From contig JAJDEL010000037.1 in the NCBI GenBank assembly GCA_029259835.1, positions 1-15,959 on the forward strand: 15,959 nucleotides of DNA. Reading direction: 5' to 3'. The position numbers and the translations under genes were made by a program. This stretch comes from Planctomicrobium sp. Its GTDB lineage: Bacteria; Planctomycetota; Planctomycetia; Planctomycetales; Planctomycetaceae. The notes beneath the pieces are model-generated. The model was given only the letters and a program-made list of their open reading frames with translations. It ran no database searches and was not told where the DNA came from. Positions 6,978-14,698 of the stretch are shown one piece after another; within the stretch, counting starts at the first letter, position 1; every line of letters begins with the position of its first letter.

Positions 6978-9900
6978 TTAGTATCTTGTGATCGTTTCGT
7001 GCAAATTCAGCAACACACGCGTGATGCTCGTCCAGGCGGCGACTTCGGCTTTGTTCAGGCTGTCTGAAACTGGCGCGATGCCGGTTGCCAGGAACTGAGT
7101 GATTGCTGTTTCATCGTTCGAAAATCGTTCGAACTCTTTCTCATAAAGTTTTCGAAGAACTTTCGCTTCCTCAGTATTTGGTTTCCTGGCGAGGCACTTT
7201 CGGAACGCATATGCCAGACGCGATTCAAACTTCTGTTCCGATTGAGAACAAACGTCTGCTGCCAGAACTCGTGCGGATTCAACATATGTGGGATCGTTAA
7301 GGAGGACCAGTGCTTGCAGTGGAGTGTTGGAGCGTTCTCGCCGAGCGGTGCATTCTTCTCGTGCTGGCGCATCGAAGGCGAGTAAGCTGGGATGCAGAAA
7401 TGTCCGCTGCCAGTGTGTATAAAGACCGCGTCGGTACTGGTTCTCGCCGGTGTCGTGCTTGTAGGTTCGCTTCGGGAAGTTGAGTTGTGCCCAGTAGCCA
7501 CTTGGTTGATAAGGCTTCGCACTGACGCCGCCGATTTTATCGACCAGGAGTCCGCTGATTGTCAGAGCGTTATCGCGAATCATCTCCGCATCAAGACGTT
7601 GCCGCGTCTGGCGAGCGAACAGTCTGTTGTAAGGATCTTTGGAGAACGAGTCTTCGCTGACATTCGACGATTGCTGATAGGTCTCAGACATCACGATCAA
7701 TTTGATGACCTGCTTCACCTCCCAGCCTGATTCGACAAATTCCACGGCCAGCCAGTCAAGCAATTCCAGATGCGTCGGCCATTCTCCTTGAGAACCGAGA
7801 TCATCGACCGAACGGCAGAGTCCGTATCCATTGAATAGCATCCACAGACGGTTCACAAATGTTCTTGCGACAAGTGGATTCTCCGGCGCGGTGAGCCAGT
7901 TCGCCAATCCGAGGCGGTCTGGCTGGACTTCTGCTTGATCTCTTAAAAGAAACTCAGGCACAGCAGGTGTGACAACATTGCCAGCATTGCTCATCCAATC
8001 GCCACGTGGAAGGACGCGCATTTCACGTGGTTTTTGCGAGACGGTCACGAGGGTCGTCACCACTGAAGAGTCGAGTTGTTGTTTCTCTTTTCGCAGTTGC
8101 GCGAGTTGATCGCGAGTCTCTTTTAAGATGGGAGTTTGCTCGCGAAATGCTTTCTGCAAGACATCCTTCTTCTCTGCGGAAAGTTCGGCTTCTGGCAATT
8201 CAAGAATCTTTGCGACTTCAATCGTGGGAATGATTGAGTCTTTACTATTGGACGTTTTTTCAGCGATTGAAATGCGAAGCCGACCGAGCGTGTGGAAGGT
8301 TCCGTGATTTTGGATGATGGAAACAGTGAAGCGATGCGGCGTTTCTTTGTCCGTCGCAAAGGTCATTGCCTCTTTCGCTTCCAGAATGAGGTGATGGTCT
8401 TTGCCGGTCTCTGGCAGAATCGCCCAACCTTTCTTGTTGTCTTTGGCGATGTTCTCCGCTGTGAAGCCTCCTTGATTGTGCGTGGCGTGGGCTGTTGCCC
8501 AGGCAAGCTTGCTGCTGTCCAATTTAACATTCACCGATTGGACCACGAAATTGCCATTCCCGGCACGTCCTGGTCCCTTGGCTGGCAAGGAATCGTGACT
8601 CAACACATCAAGGCGAAGCGCGCCTATCGTCGGAAGGTTGGTCGTAAACTCAAGGTCGTAAATTTCTTTGTCTGGATTCTTTCCAGAGGCGACGACAACT
8701 CCATCTTCTTCAATGGCTAAAGTCGCTCCGTTTGTTGACTTCGCCGTCTTAGGCACGAGTGTCACCCAACGATCAGACGCTGCCTTGGCTTCTTTTTTCC
8801 ACTGCTCATACGCTGCTGTCAGTTCAGGCGTACTCTTAATGAATTCCTTCTCCACATTGGTCATTTGCGATACAAGTTTTACCTGCTGGTTCTTTTGCTC
8901 TGGAGTTGGAACTGGCATTTTCTCAAGATGATTGGCGCCCCCGACGATTCCCTGTTCTTTGATATCTGCAAAGAAGGCCGCAAAGCTGTAGAAGTCTTTC
9001 GTTGTAAACGGATCAAATTTGTGGTCGTGACATTCTGCGCAACCAAACGTCGAACCGAGCCAGACCGAACCGGCAGTTCTCACACGGTCCGCGGAGTATT
9101 TTGCCAGATACTCCTTTGGTTGGACGCCACCTTCGGCGGAAGCTCGATTGATACGATTGTAGGTGGACGCCACCCTTTGTGAGAGCGTCGGGTCTGGAAG
9201 CAAGTCACCAGCGAGTTGCTCGATAGTGAATTCGCTGAACGGTTTGTTGCTGTTAAACGCATCGATCACATAATCGCGATAAGGTGAGACGCTACGTACC
9301 TGATCGCCATGAAATCCGAGCGTGTCTGCATACCTCACAAGGTCAAGCCAATACATCGCCATTCGCTCTCCGTAACTCGGCGACAATAATAATCGATCAA
9401 CGAGTTTTTCGTAGGCATCTGGCGATTTGTCTGCTTGAAATGCGTCGACTTCTTCAGGTGTCGGTGGTAACCCAGTAATGTCAAACGAAAGTCGGCGGAT
9501 GAGAGTTCGCCGATCTACTTTTTGATTCATCGATGTGCCTGCATTGATTTGCTGGCGGCGAACGAACGCATCAATCGGTGATTTCACTGTGACTTTGACA
9601 TCAGGGACGTTCGGCCGGGTTGCTGGAAGGTACGCCCAGTGGTTTTGCCATTTCGCACCTTGCTGGATCCAGAGTTTGAGAGTGGAAATTTCTTTCGCTG
9701 TCAGAGGCTTGCCTGCTTCCGGGGGCGGCATACGTTCGGATTCATCTTTCGAGATCACTCGCGCGATGAGCTCACTTGCATCTGGCTTGCCTACTTCAAC
9801 TGCGGCGTGTCCATCACGATCTAAGATCGCATCTTCTCGCTGATCCAAACGTAATTCGGCTTCTCGCGCACTTGCATCAGGACCATGACAGGCGAAGCAC

Positions 9901-10046
9901 TTGTCGGAAAGGATCGGTCGCACGTCTCGGTTGAACTCGACCTCTTGCGCAACCGCATCGCTTGCAAACATTAGGAGTGCAATGTTGAAGAAATAGCATG
10001 GGAGTAAACGATTGGTAACGAATATCGATTCGCGGAAATTGATCAT
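6978..10046 (-). CDS. Secreted cytochrome c protein with PSCyt1, DUF1549 and DUF1553 domains
   Basis: 1022 residues; the ATG at 10046 has GGAG five bases upstream and starts a signal peptide (cleavage probably after AVA near residue 34). Order of domains: planctomycete cytochrome c (PSCyt1) with haem motif CFACH at 50-54 and the downstream Met of RMPPPEAG at about 106; DUF1549 at about 154-360, ending in a second CxxCH-like CAECH (336-340) before DHKFDPFTTKDFYSFAAFFAD; a beta-rich insert at about 420-600 with the GPGRAGNGNFVVQ signature, probably a carbohydrate-binding-like fold; a helical coiled-coil-like stretch at about 615-660; and DUF1553 from about 673 to 940, with RTFVNRLWMLFNGYGL and RRERSNTPLQALVLLNDPT. 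This is the normal full-length layout. The protein is periplasmic or surface-associated and redox-active; its substrate is unknown, though such genes are often found with sulfatases and glycan degradation. It likely shares a transcript with the following DUF1501 gene. Confidence 0.95.
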   Translation of the reverse strand: MINFRESIFVTNRLLPCYFFNIALLMFASDAVAQEVEFNRDVRPILSDKCFACHGPDASAREAELRLDQREDAILDRDGHAAVEVGKPDASELIARVISKDESERMPPPEAGKPLTAKEISTLKLWIQQGAKWQNHWAYLPATRPNVPDVKVTVKSPIDAFVRRQQINAGTSMNQKVDRRTLIRRLSFDITGLPPTPEEVDAFQADKSPDAYEKLVDRLLLSPSYGERMAMYWLDLVRYADTLGFHGDQVRSVSPYRDYVIDAFNSNKPFSEFTIEQLAGDLLPDPTLSQRVASTYNRINRASAEGGVQPKEYLAKYSADRVRTAGSVWLGSTFGCAECHDHKFDPFTTKDFYSFAAFFADIKEQGIVGGANHLEKMPVPTPEQKNQQVKLVSQMTNVEKEFIKSTPELTAAYEQWKKEAKAASDRWVTLVPKTAKSTNGATLAIEEDGVVVASGKNPDKEIYDLEFTTNLPTIGALRLDVLSHDSLPAKGPGRAGNGNFVVQSVNVKLDSSKLAWATAHATHNQGGFTAENIAKDNKKGWAILPETGKDHHLILEAKEAMTFATDKETPHRFTVSIIQNHGTFHTLGRLRISIAEKTSNSKDSIIPTIEVAKILELPEAELSAEKKDVLQKAFREQTPILKETRDQLAQLRKEKQQLDSSVVTTLVTVSQKPREMRVLPRGDWMSNAGNVVTPAVPEFLLRDQAEVQPDRLGLANWLTAPENPLVARTFVNRLWMLFNGYGLCRSVDDLGSQGEWPTHLELLDWLAVEFVESGWEVKQVIKLIVMSETYQQSSNVSEDSFSKDPYNRLFARQTRQRLDAEMIRDNALTISGLLVDKIGGVSAKPYQPSGYWAQLNFPKRTYKHDTGENQYRRGLYTHWQRTFLHPSLLAFDAPAREECTARRERSNTPLQALVLLNDPTYVESARVLAADVCSQSEQKFESRLAYAFRKCLARKPNTEEAKVLRKLYEKEFERFSNDETAITQFLATGIAPVSDSLNKAEVAAWTSITRVLLNLHETITRY

Positions 10047-10051
10047 GGAGA

Positions 10052-10055
10052 CTCC
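10052..10055 (-). promoter_or_regulatory. Ribosome binding site of the DUF1549/DUF1553 gene
   Basis: GGAG on the minus strand lies five bases before the ATG at 10046. It supports that start, which also gives a proper signal peptide. Confidence 0.7.
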
Positions 10056-10084
10056 GAGATCAGGCAGGACTTCAACGTTGTAAC

Positions 10085-10114
10085 TTCTCTGAGAAAGTTT
10101 AGTTGACAGTCAAC
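10085..10114. promoter_or_regulatory. Two small dyads upstream of the DUF1549/DUF1553 gene
   Basis: TTCTC-T-GAGAA (10085-10095) and GTTGAC-A-GTCAAC (10102-10114) are perfect palindromes with a single central base, lying 38 to 68 bases before the start codon. The spacing fits a regulator binding site in the promoter of this gene, but no promoter boxes are clear and no regulator can be named. Confidence 0.3.
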
Positions 10115-10159
10115 AGTCACGAAACCGAAGTGCAGAATAGTTTCCTTATCATGGGGCAG

Positions 10160-10240
10160 TAAGCCGTTGGGCGTCAGCCCTGACTCTTGCGGGGTAACAC
10201 GTTTTTTACGAAACGCCCGACGCTAGCGCGTTCGGCTCAT
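10160..10240. repeat. 80-base palindromic intergenic element, copy 2
   Basis: The right arm (10215-10239, GCCCGACGCTAGCGCG then TTCGGCTCA) is identical in reverse complement to the left arm of the copy at 14590-14669. The left arm (10160-10184) is degenerate: it starts TAAGCCGTTGG but has lost the GCTAGC core. The loop keeps an ACACGTTTTTTACGAAAC segment like that of copy 1. It lies between the RmlD-like and DUF1549/DUF1553 genes. Confidence 0.8.
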
Positions 10241-10317
10241 GGCGTGTGGATCTACACCAGTTACCACTCGGCTAGCCTCCAAGCGGCTGGAATTGGGAAT
10301 AATTTGCGGGACAATTC

Positions 10318-11196
10318 CTAAGAATTGGAACGTGGCTCATCAATGGTTCGCTCGTCCAGGTACTGGTGCAATGCGTCCTTCCAATGTGGCATGGAACGAC
10401 CCAGCACCGCAGTCAGTTTTGTGCAATCCAGCAAGCTCTGTTTGGGACGCTTGGCCTTCGTTGGATATTCCGATGAAGAAATCGGCGTGACGCGCACATT
10501 CATTTTGGAGTATTGAAAAATTTCCATTGCCAGGTTCGCCCAGGTACAATCGCCATCGTTCGTGCAATGATAGAGTCCGTACGCATCTAACTGGATCAGA
10601 TCGCAAATCGCTGCCGCTAAGTCTTTCACCGAAGTCGGCGTGCAATGCTGATCGTCAACGACTCGTAGCTTGTCACGTTCACTCCCGAGGCGGAGCATTG
10701 TCTCGACGAAATTCCCTTTACCGTTTCCAGATCGTGCGGCGTGACCATATAGCCCGCAGGTTCGAACAATGAAGTGCTTCTTGCATGAGCTTCGAACGAA
10801 ATACTCTCCGGCCAATTTGCTGGTCCCGTAAACGCTGACTGGTCCAGGAGCGTCTGTTTCTTTCCAGGGAGTCCCAGAAGTGTCTTGACCGAAAACATAG
10901 TCTGTACTGATGTGTACCAAAGGTAGGTTTCTTGTGGCACATTCCAGTGCCAGATTCCTCGGACCGAGTGCATTGATTCGGTATGCCTCGTCTGGTTCGT
11001 CTTCGGCTTGGTCAACGAGATTGTATGCAGCAGCGTTGATGACGAGGTCGACCTTGGATTTCTCAAGCTGCTGCGAGAACGAATCATGAGACGTAATGTC
11101 AACGTCTTGCCGCCCACAGGCAACCGAATTCTCTTTCAATAAGTTCTGTAACTCTGTGCCGAGTTGTCCTTCTCCGCCGAGAATTAAAACTTTCAT
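10318..11196 (-). CDS. rmlD: dTDP-4-dehydrorhamnose reductase (RmlD-like)
   Basis: 292 residues from the ATG at 11196; the frame continues 25 codons upstream, but the Rossmann fold begins exactly at MKVLILGGEGQLG, so this start is right. RmlD reduces dTDP-4-dehydro-6-deoxy-L-mannose to dTDP-L-rhamnose with NAD(P)H in the cytoplasm, for surface polysaccharide. Visible motifs: nucleotide-binding GGEGQLG (7-13), INAAAYNLVDQAEDEP (54-69, typical of RmlD), HISTDYVFG (95-103) with the catalytic Thr, the YGTSK motif (123-127; catalytic Tyr and Lys), and RPKQSLLD (250-257), matching the family's RPxxSxLD. Length is usual. The rest of the rhamnose pathway (RmlA, B, C) is not in the window. It follows the sigma-54-type activator on the same strand after 96 bases containing a hairpin. 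The Shine-Dalgarno is weak. A related short-chain reductase acting on another sugar nucleotide cannot be excluded. Confidence 0.9.
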   Translation of the reverse strand: MKVLILGGEGQLGTELQNLLKENSVACGRQDVDITSHDSFSQQLEKSKVDLVINAAAYNLVDQAEDEPDEAYRINALGPRNLALECATRNLPLVHISTDYVFGQDTSGTPWKETDAPGPVSVYGTSKLAGEYFVRSSCKKHFIVRTCGLYGHAARSGNGKGNFVETMLRLGSERDKLRVVDDQHCTPTSVKDLAAAICDLIQLDAYGLYHCTNDGDCTWANLAMEIFQYSKMNVRVTPISSSEYPTKAKRPKQSLLDCTKLTAVLGRSMPHWKDALHQYLDERTIDEPRSNS

Positions 11197-11228
11197 GAAA
11201 GATGCTCGTTGCGAATTTACGTTGCTTA

Positions 11229-11256
11229 TTGCCGTACACGATGAAGTGTACGGCAA
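11229..11256 (-). terminator. Perfect hairpin between the activator and rmlD genes
   Basis: TTGCCGTACAC and GTGTACGGCAA form a perfect 11-pair stem with a six-base loop. It lies 37 bases after the activator's stop and 33 bases before the rmlD start. No T-run follows on the minus strand (TAAGCAACG), so it is at best a weak terminator or attenuator; it may also be a processing element or dispersed palindrome. Confidence 0.4.
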
Positions 11257-11292
11257 AACGTATGAGAGCAACAGATCGCAACACCCCCCATG

Positions 11293-12720
11293 TTAGGAAG
11301 CGCGGCGAAGTTCGTCTGGCCCTTTTTCGATCAGACCGTGCCTGCGGAGTTTCTTGTAGAGTCCGACTCGACTGATGCCGAGGGCTTTTGCGGTTTGTGT
11401 CCGATTGTTCCCGTTGGCTTGCAGCGCCTGAATTAGCAGGTCTCGTTCACTGCTGGCAACTTGAGTTGCGAGCGTTTTTTCTTCATCGAGAATTTTAACG
11501 CCGGCAAGTCCATCAAATTGGAATTGAGTGATTTTCGTAGAGAGATCACTCGCCGTGAGACGCCTGTCTTCGGCGAAGAGAACCGCTCGTCGAACATGGT
11601 TTTTCAATTCCCGAATGTTGCCAGGCCACTTGTAGCGGAGAATCGCTTCGAAGAATCCTCGCTCAACAACATCGATCTCGATCCCATGTTCCTCACAACA
11701 TTCTTCGACAAATTGCATCGCGAGAGGAACGATGTCGACCTCTCGTTCACGCAAAGGAAAGAGTCGAAATTCGAGAACACTCAATCGATAATAAAGGTCT
11801 GAGCGAAACTCAGCGGTTTCAGTCAAGTGTTCAAGGTTGATATTGGAAGCCGTAATCAAACGAGCTTCGGACATCACTGATTCAGTCGAACCGACCATTT
11901 CGTATTCGCCCGTTTCGATGACTTTGAGAAGTTTTGCCTGCTGTTTCACGTCCAAAACATCGATTTCATCGAGCAGTAGTGTTCCTTTTCCGGCAGCTTG
12001 AAAACGTCCAATTTTGTCGCGGTCGGCGCCTGTGAAAGAGCCTTTCTTGTGACCGAAGAGTTCGCTTTCAATCAGATCACCGGGCAACGCTCCACACGCA
12101 AGGTTCTGAAAGGGTTGATCGCCCCGTGGAGAGCGCTCGTGGATGATGCGCGCTAAGGTTGTCTTGCCCGTTCCTGTTTCGCCAATAATTAAAATTGTGA
12201 CATTTCGATGTGCAATTCGTTTCAGATCTTCCAGAACGCTAAAAAATGCAGGTTCTCGAGTTTTTAGAACAGAACCGTTTCCTTGAAGCGTATGGACCTT
12301 CGGGATAGCAGCAACACGCTGAGATCCGAGAAGATCTTCGAGGCTCTCTTCGGTGTTCGCACTGCCTGAAGACTGAAGTTGATCTTCGAATGTTCCATCA
12401 CTTGTGTAAATGAGATGACATGTCGAGATTAAAAAAGCATCAGCGGCACATACTGCTGGGATTCCGACATCACCTACAGTAATAACGTTGAGTTTAGGGA
12501 CAGCACAGTCAGCAATGGCTTTGATAAACGCAGCAGTTTGAGAATCGACTTCGCCAGGTCGGACATCAATGAAGAGGTACTTCATTTTCTCTGCTTGAAG
12601 TGCAGCCAGCGCAACTTCTGCCTGATCAAAGAATTTGAGTTGAACATCAGTTGTGCAAAGGCGTTTTTGGAGCGCGCCGTACAACTGACAATCTTTTGTG
12701 AATGCAATACCGCATCTCAT
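11293..12720 (-). CDS. Sigma-54-type AAA+ transcriptional activator with atypical receiver-like domain
   Basis: 475 residues from the ATG at 12720, which has GGAG seven bases upstream; a TTG at 12723 would add one residue. The central AAA+ domain is complete: Walker A GETGTGKT (180-187), ELFGHKKGSFTGA with the sigma-54 loop as GSFTGA (227-232), Walker B TLLLDEID (247-254), arginine-finger region FRSDLYYRL (305-313), and WPGNIREL (365-372). A Fis-type helix-turn-helix ends the protein (NNRTQTAKALGISRVGLYKKL, about 438-458). The first ~130 residues resemble a degenerate receiver: one Asp at FIDVRPG (52) could be the phosphorylation site, but the usual N-terminal acidic pair is lacking. No histidine kinase is nearby. 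It should activate sigma-54 promoters by ATP hydrolysis; the target is unknown, with the following rmlD a candidate. FleQ- or VpsR-like control of surface polysaccharide is an analogy, not shown. Confidence 0.93.
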   Translation of the reverse strand: MRCGIAFTKDCQLYGALQKRLCTTDVQLKFFDQAEVALAALQAEKMKYLFIDVRPGEVDSQTAAFIKAIADCAVPKLNVITVGDVGIPAVCAADAFLISTCHLIYTSDGTFEDQLQSSGSANTEESLEDLLGSQRVAAIPKVHTLQGNGSVLKTREPAFFSVLEDLKRIAHRNVTILIIGETGTGKTTLARIIHERSPRGDQPFQNLACGALPGDLIESELFGHKKGSFTGADRDKIGRFQAAGKGTLLLDEIDVLDVKQQAKLLKVIETGEYEMVGSTESVMSEARLITASNINLEHLTETAEFRSDLYYRLSVLEFRLFPLREREVDIVPLAMQFVEECCEEHGIEIDVVERGFFEAILRYKWPGNIRELKNHVRRAVLFAEDRRLTASDLSTKITQFQFDGLAGVKILDEEKTLATQVASSERDLLIQALQANGNNRTQTAKALGISRVGLYKKLRRHGLIEKGPDELRRAS

Positions 12721-12727
12721 CAAACGA

Positions 12728-12731
12728 CTCC
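12728..12731 (-). promoter_or_regulatory. Ribosome binding site of the activator gene
   Basis: GGAG on the minus strand lies seven bases before the ATG at 12720 and favours this start over the TTG three bases upstream. Confidence 0.7.
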
Positions 12732-12747
12732 GTTCTCAACTCAAGGG

Positions 12748-12770
12748 AAATCTTTCGAAAGAGAAGATTT
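12748..12770. promoter_or_regulatory. Palindromic site just upstream of the activator gene
   Basis: The perfect 12-base palindrome TCTTTCGAAAGA (12751-12762) overlaps a wider hairpin, AAATCTT (12748-12754) with AAGATTT (12764-12770). It starts 28 bases before the activator's start codon and could be an autoregulatory operator or a leader hairpin; which of the two folds matters cannot be told from sequence. Confidence 0.35.
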
Positions 12771-13071
12771 CACCTTTTGTTTCTGTTCATGGTCGATATC
12801 TCTCAATTTTACAGTGGATTCAGTGCGCGTCGAATCGTTCGCTTATCGAGGATGTCGTGGTTCCATCGATGATTCGGTTCGTAGCGGAGTCAGTGTTGAG
12901 TAACGTTAGCGTGTTTACCCTCAGATTCGAATTGTTACACCTCGTGGTCGATACAATGTCACTCTTCGTTAACACTCACCACGAAATTCGTTCTGGTTGG
13001 ATTCTCTGTGACTGTCAGGCAAAACAAATCTGTTGTTCAGGATCGAAGGACTCAGTTTCACGGTATCCATG

Positions 13072-13123
13072 TGAATTCCGCACTTTACCTTAAGATTCGC
13101 ACAGATGTTGAATGCGGAATTCA
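13072..13123. repeat. 11-base inverted repeat upstream of the PHP gene
   Basis: TGAATTCCGCA (13072-13082) is matched exactly by TGCGGAATTCA (13113-13123), with 30 bases between. The nearer arm lies 90 bases before the PHP start codon. It could be a paired operator or an RNA stem-loop in the leader. Confidence 0.5.
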
Positions 13124-13212
13124 TGAAGTCGATTGCAATCCGTAGAGACGTCCACTCTGATAGTGCAGTCACACAATGTTAGATTAAGATCAGATCCCAA
13201 ATTGGATTTTTC

Positions 13213-14511
13213 ATGTACCGTTCCATACTGCTTACGGCAGTTATTTCATCTCTCGGAGTCTCCTTCCTCGCGATCATTGATGATGGCTCGGTTCAGGCTC
13301 AAAAATCAAAGCCAGTCGACAATCCACAGTGGTACAAAGGGAATTTGCACACACACTCTCATTGGAGCGACGGAGACGACTATCTGGAGAACATCGCGCT
13401 ATGGTATCGTGATCACGACTACCAATTCTTGGTTTTCACAGATCACAATGTTTTGGCTGACAAAGAACGTTGGGTTGTCATTGATAAAACAAAAGGAAAG
13501 CGTAAAGCGTTTGACAAGCTGAAAAAGAACTTTCCAGGTTGGGTGGAAGCACGTAACTCAGGGGACCAGCAGGAAGTTCGTCTACGGCAGTTTACCGAAG
13601 TTGTCGAGCGGTTGGATGTCACAGACCAGTTCTTGTTGATTCAAGGTGAAGAAATCAGCGACAGCTTCCACAAACATCCAATTCATATGAACGTGGCAAA
13701 CATCCAAGAACTAATCCAACCTCGTCATGGTGTGAGTGTTTTTGAAACGATTCAGAATAACGTCGACGCCGTTGTGGCTCAGCGAAAACGAACCGGCGTG
13801 CCGATGATGATTCACCTGAATCATCCGAATTTCATCTACGGCGTGACGGCTGAGGACTTAATGCGAGTCCAGGGTGAGAAGTTCTTTGAAGTCTACAACG
13901 GTCACCCAGGAGTCCATAACTCTGGCGACGAAACGCACGCCTCGACCGAACGAATTTGGGACATCGTCCTCGCCCAGCGGCTCGGCAATCTCGATCTCCC
14001 TGTGATGTATGGACTCGCGGTAGACGATGGTCACAGTTACCACAACATCCCTAGCCGAGACAGTGAGCCTGGTCGCGGCTGGGTGATGGTTCGAGGAAAT
14101 GAATTGACGCCCGAAGCGATGGTTCAAGCTCTGGAACGCGGCGACTTCTATTCCTCTTCTGGAGTCTCACTCAAAAGCTTTTCGAATCACAAAGACCGAC
14201 TAGAAGTGAAGGTCGCCCCTGTGGACGGAGAGACTTACACCATCGAGTTTATAGGAACCTTCAAGGGAACGGATCTGGAAGGGACACCGATCAAAGACCA
14301 GGAAGGGCAGCCACTCCCAACGACACACGCCTACAGCGCGGAAATTGGACAAGTCCTTCAATCCACAGCAGGGACAACCGCGACCTACAAATTTACTGGC
14401 AAGGAACTTTACGTCCGCGCCCGAATCACCTCGTCCGCCGACCATGCGAATCCGTCCGAGATTGGAGATAAGAAACAAGCCTGGGTGCAGCCAGTTATTC
14501 CGCAGAATTAA
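13213..14511 (+). CDS. Secreted PHP-domain metal-dependent hydrolase
   Basis: 432 residues. A signal peptide is visible (hydrophobic core about residues 4-22, probable cleavage after VQA near 29). The PHP (polymerase and histidinol phosphatase) fold follows with its metal-site motifs in order: NLHTHSHWSDGD (45-55; HxH plus Asp), FTDHN (75-79), GEEIS (145-149), HPIHMN (155-160), HLNHPNF (201-207) and AVDDGHSY (269-276). This set is full, so an active trinuclear metal site is likely. From about residue 318 a C-terminal domain of beta strands (LEVKVAPVDGETYTIEF, ELYVRARITSS) is appended, possibly for binding or stability. Members hydrolyse phosphoesters; an extracytoplasmic member most likely dephosphorylates an external substrate, which cannot be named. 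The start has only a weak TTGGAT upstream. It is divergent from the activator and convergent with the sulfatase. Confidence 0.9.
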   Translation: MYRSILLTAVISSLGVSFLAIIDDGSVQAQKSKPVDNPQWYKGNLHTHSHWSDGDDYLENIALWYRDHDYQFLVFTDHNVLADKERWVVIDKTKGKRKAFDKLKKNFPGWVEARNSGDQQEVRLRQFTEVVERLDVTDQFLLIQGEEISDSFHKHPIHMNVANIQELIQPRHGVSVFETIQNNVDAVVAQRKRTGVPMMIHLNHPNFIYGVTAEDLMRVQGEKFFEVYNGHPGVHNSGDETHASTERIWDIVLAQRLGNLDLPVMYGLAVDDGHSYHNIPSRDSEPGRGWVMVRGNELTPEAMVQALERGDFYSSSGVSLKSFSNHKDRLEVKVAPVDGETYTIEFIGTFKGTDLEGTPIKDQEGQPLPTTHAYSAEIGQVLQSTAGTTATYKFTGKELYVRARITSSADHANPSEIGDKKQAWVQPVIPQN

Positions 14512-14589
14512 ACGTTCGCCGTACTTTTGAATTCTAAGGCAAAGGATCCCTCAAAAAACAATTGGCATCTGTTTTGGGCCCCCACACCT

Positions 14590-14669
14590 TGAGCCGAACG
14601 CGCTAGCGTCGGGCTTTTTTGCGAGAAAACATGGTTCACGCAAGGCCCGAGGCTAGCGCCAACGGCTCA
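14590..14669. repeat. 80-base palindromic intergenic element, copy 3
   Basis: Arms 14590-14614 and 14645-14669 pair at 21 of 25 positions. The element is inverted relative to copy 1: its right arm is the exact reverse complement of copy 1's left arm, and its loop (TTGCGAGAAAACATG...CGCAAG) matches the reverse complement of copy 1's loop. It lies between the convergent PHP and sulfatase genes, so it could also act as an end-of-transcript structure; the left arm is followed by a T-run (14615-14620). Confidence 0.85.
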
Positions 14670-14698
14670 TGGCGAGAAGCACTAAAGTAAATACCATT

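Larger units (their letters stand above)
12721..13212. other. Divergent intergenic region between activator and PHP genes
   Basis: About 490 bases without a credible gene: the open frames here lack Shine-Dalgarno sites and any protein-like composition. It should hold the promoters of both flanking genes. I find no clear sigma-54 -24/-12 element and no convincing sigma-70 boxes. It does hold several inverted repeats: TCTTTCGAAAGA (12751-12762) inside AAATCTT...AAGATTT, ACGAA-A-TTCGT (12981-12991) and an 11-base inverted repeat at 13072-13123. Confidence 0.7.

Noticed and set aside
6810..10317. Reading the palindromic repeats as CRISPR repeats
   Set aside because: Copies are kilobases apart, not regularly spaced, and have no spacers or cas genes.
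11197..11271. 25-residue N-terminal extension of RmlD
   Set aside because: The Rossmann nucleotide-binding strand starts at the ATG at 11196, as in the family; the upstream codons look non-coding and include the 11-pair hairpin.
12538..13172. Several open frames of 60-130 codons in the divergent gap, on both strands
   Set aside because: They overlap each other, lack ribosome binding sites and show no protein-like pattern; some run into the activator gene in another frame.
12721..13212. Sigma-54 promoter near the activator or PHP gene
   Set aside because: No TGGCAC-N5-TTGC-like element was found on either strand by eye.
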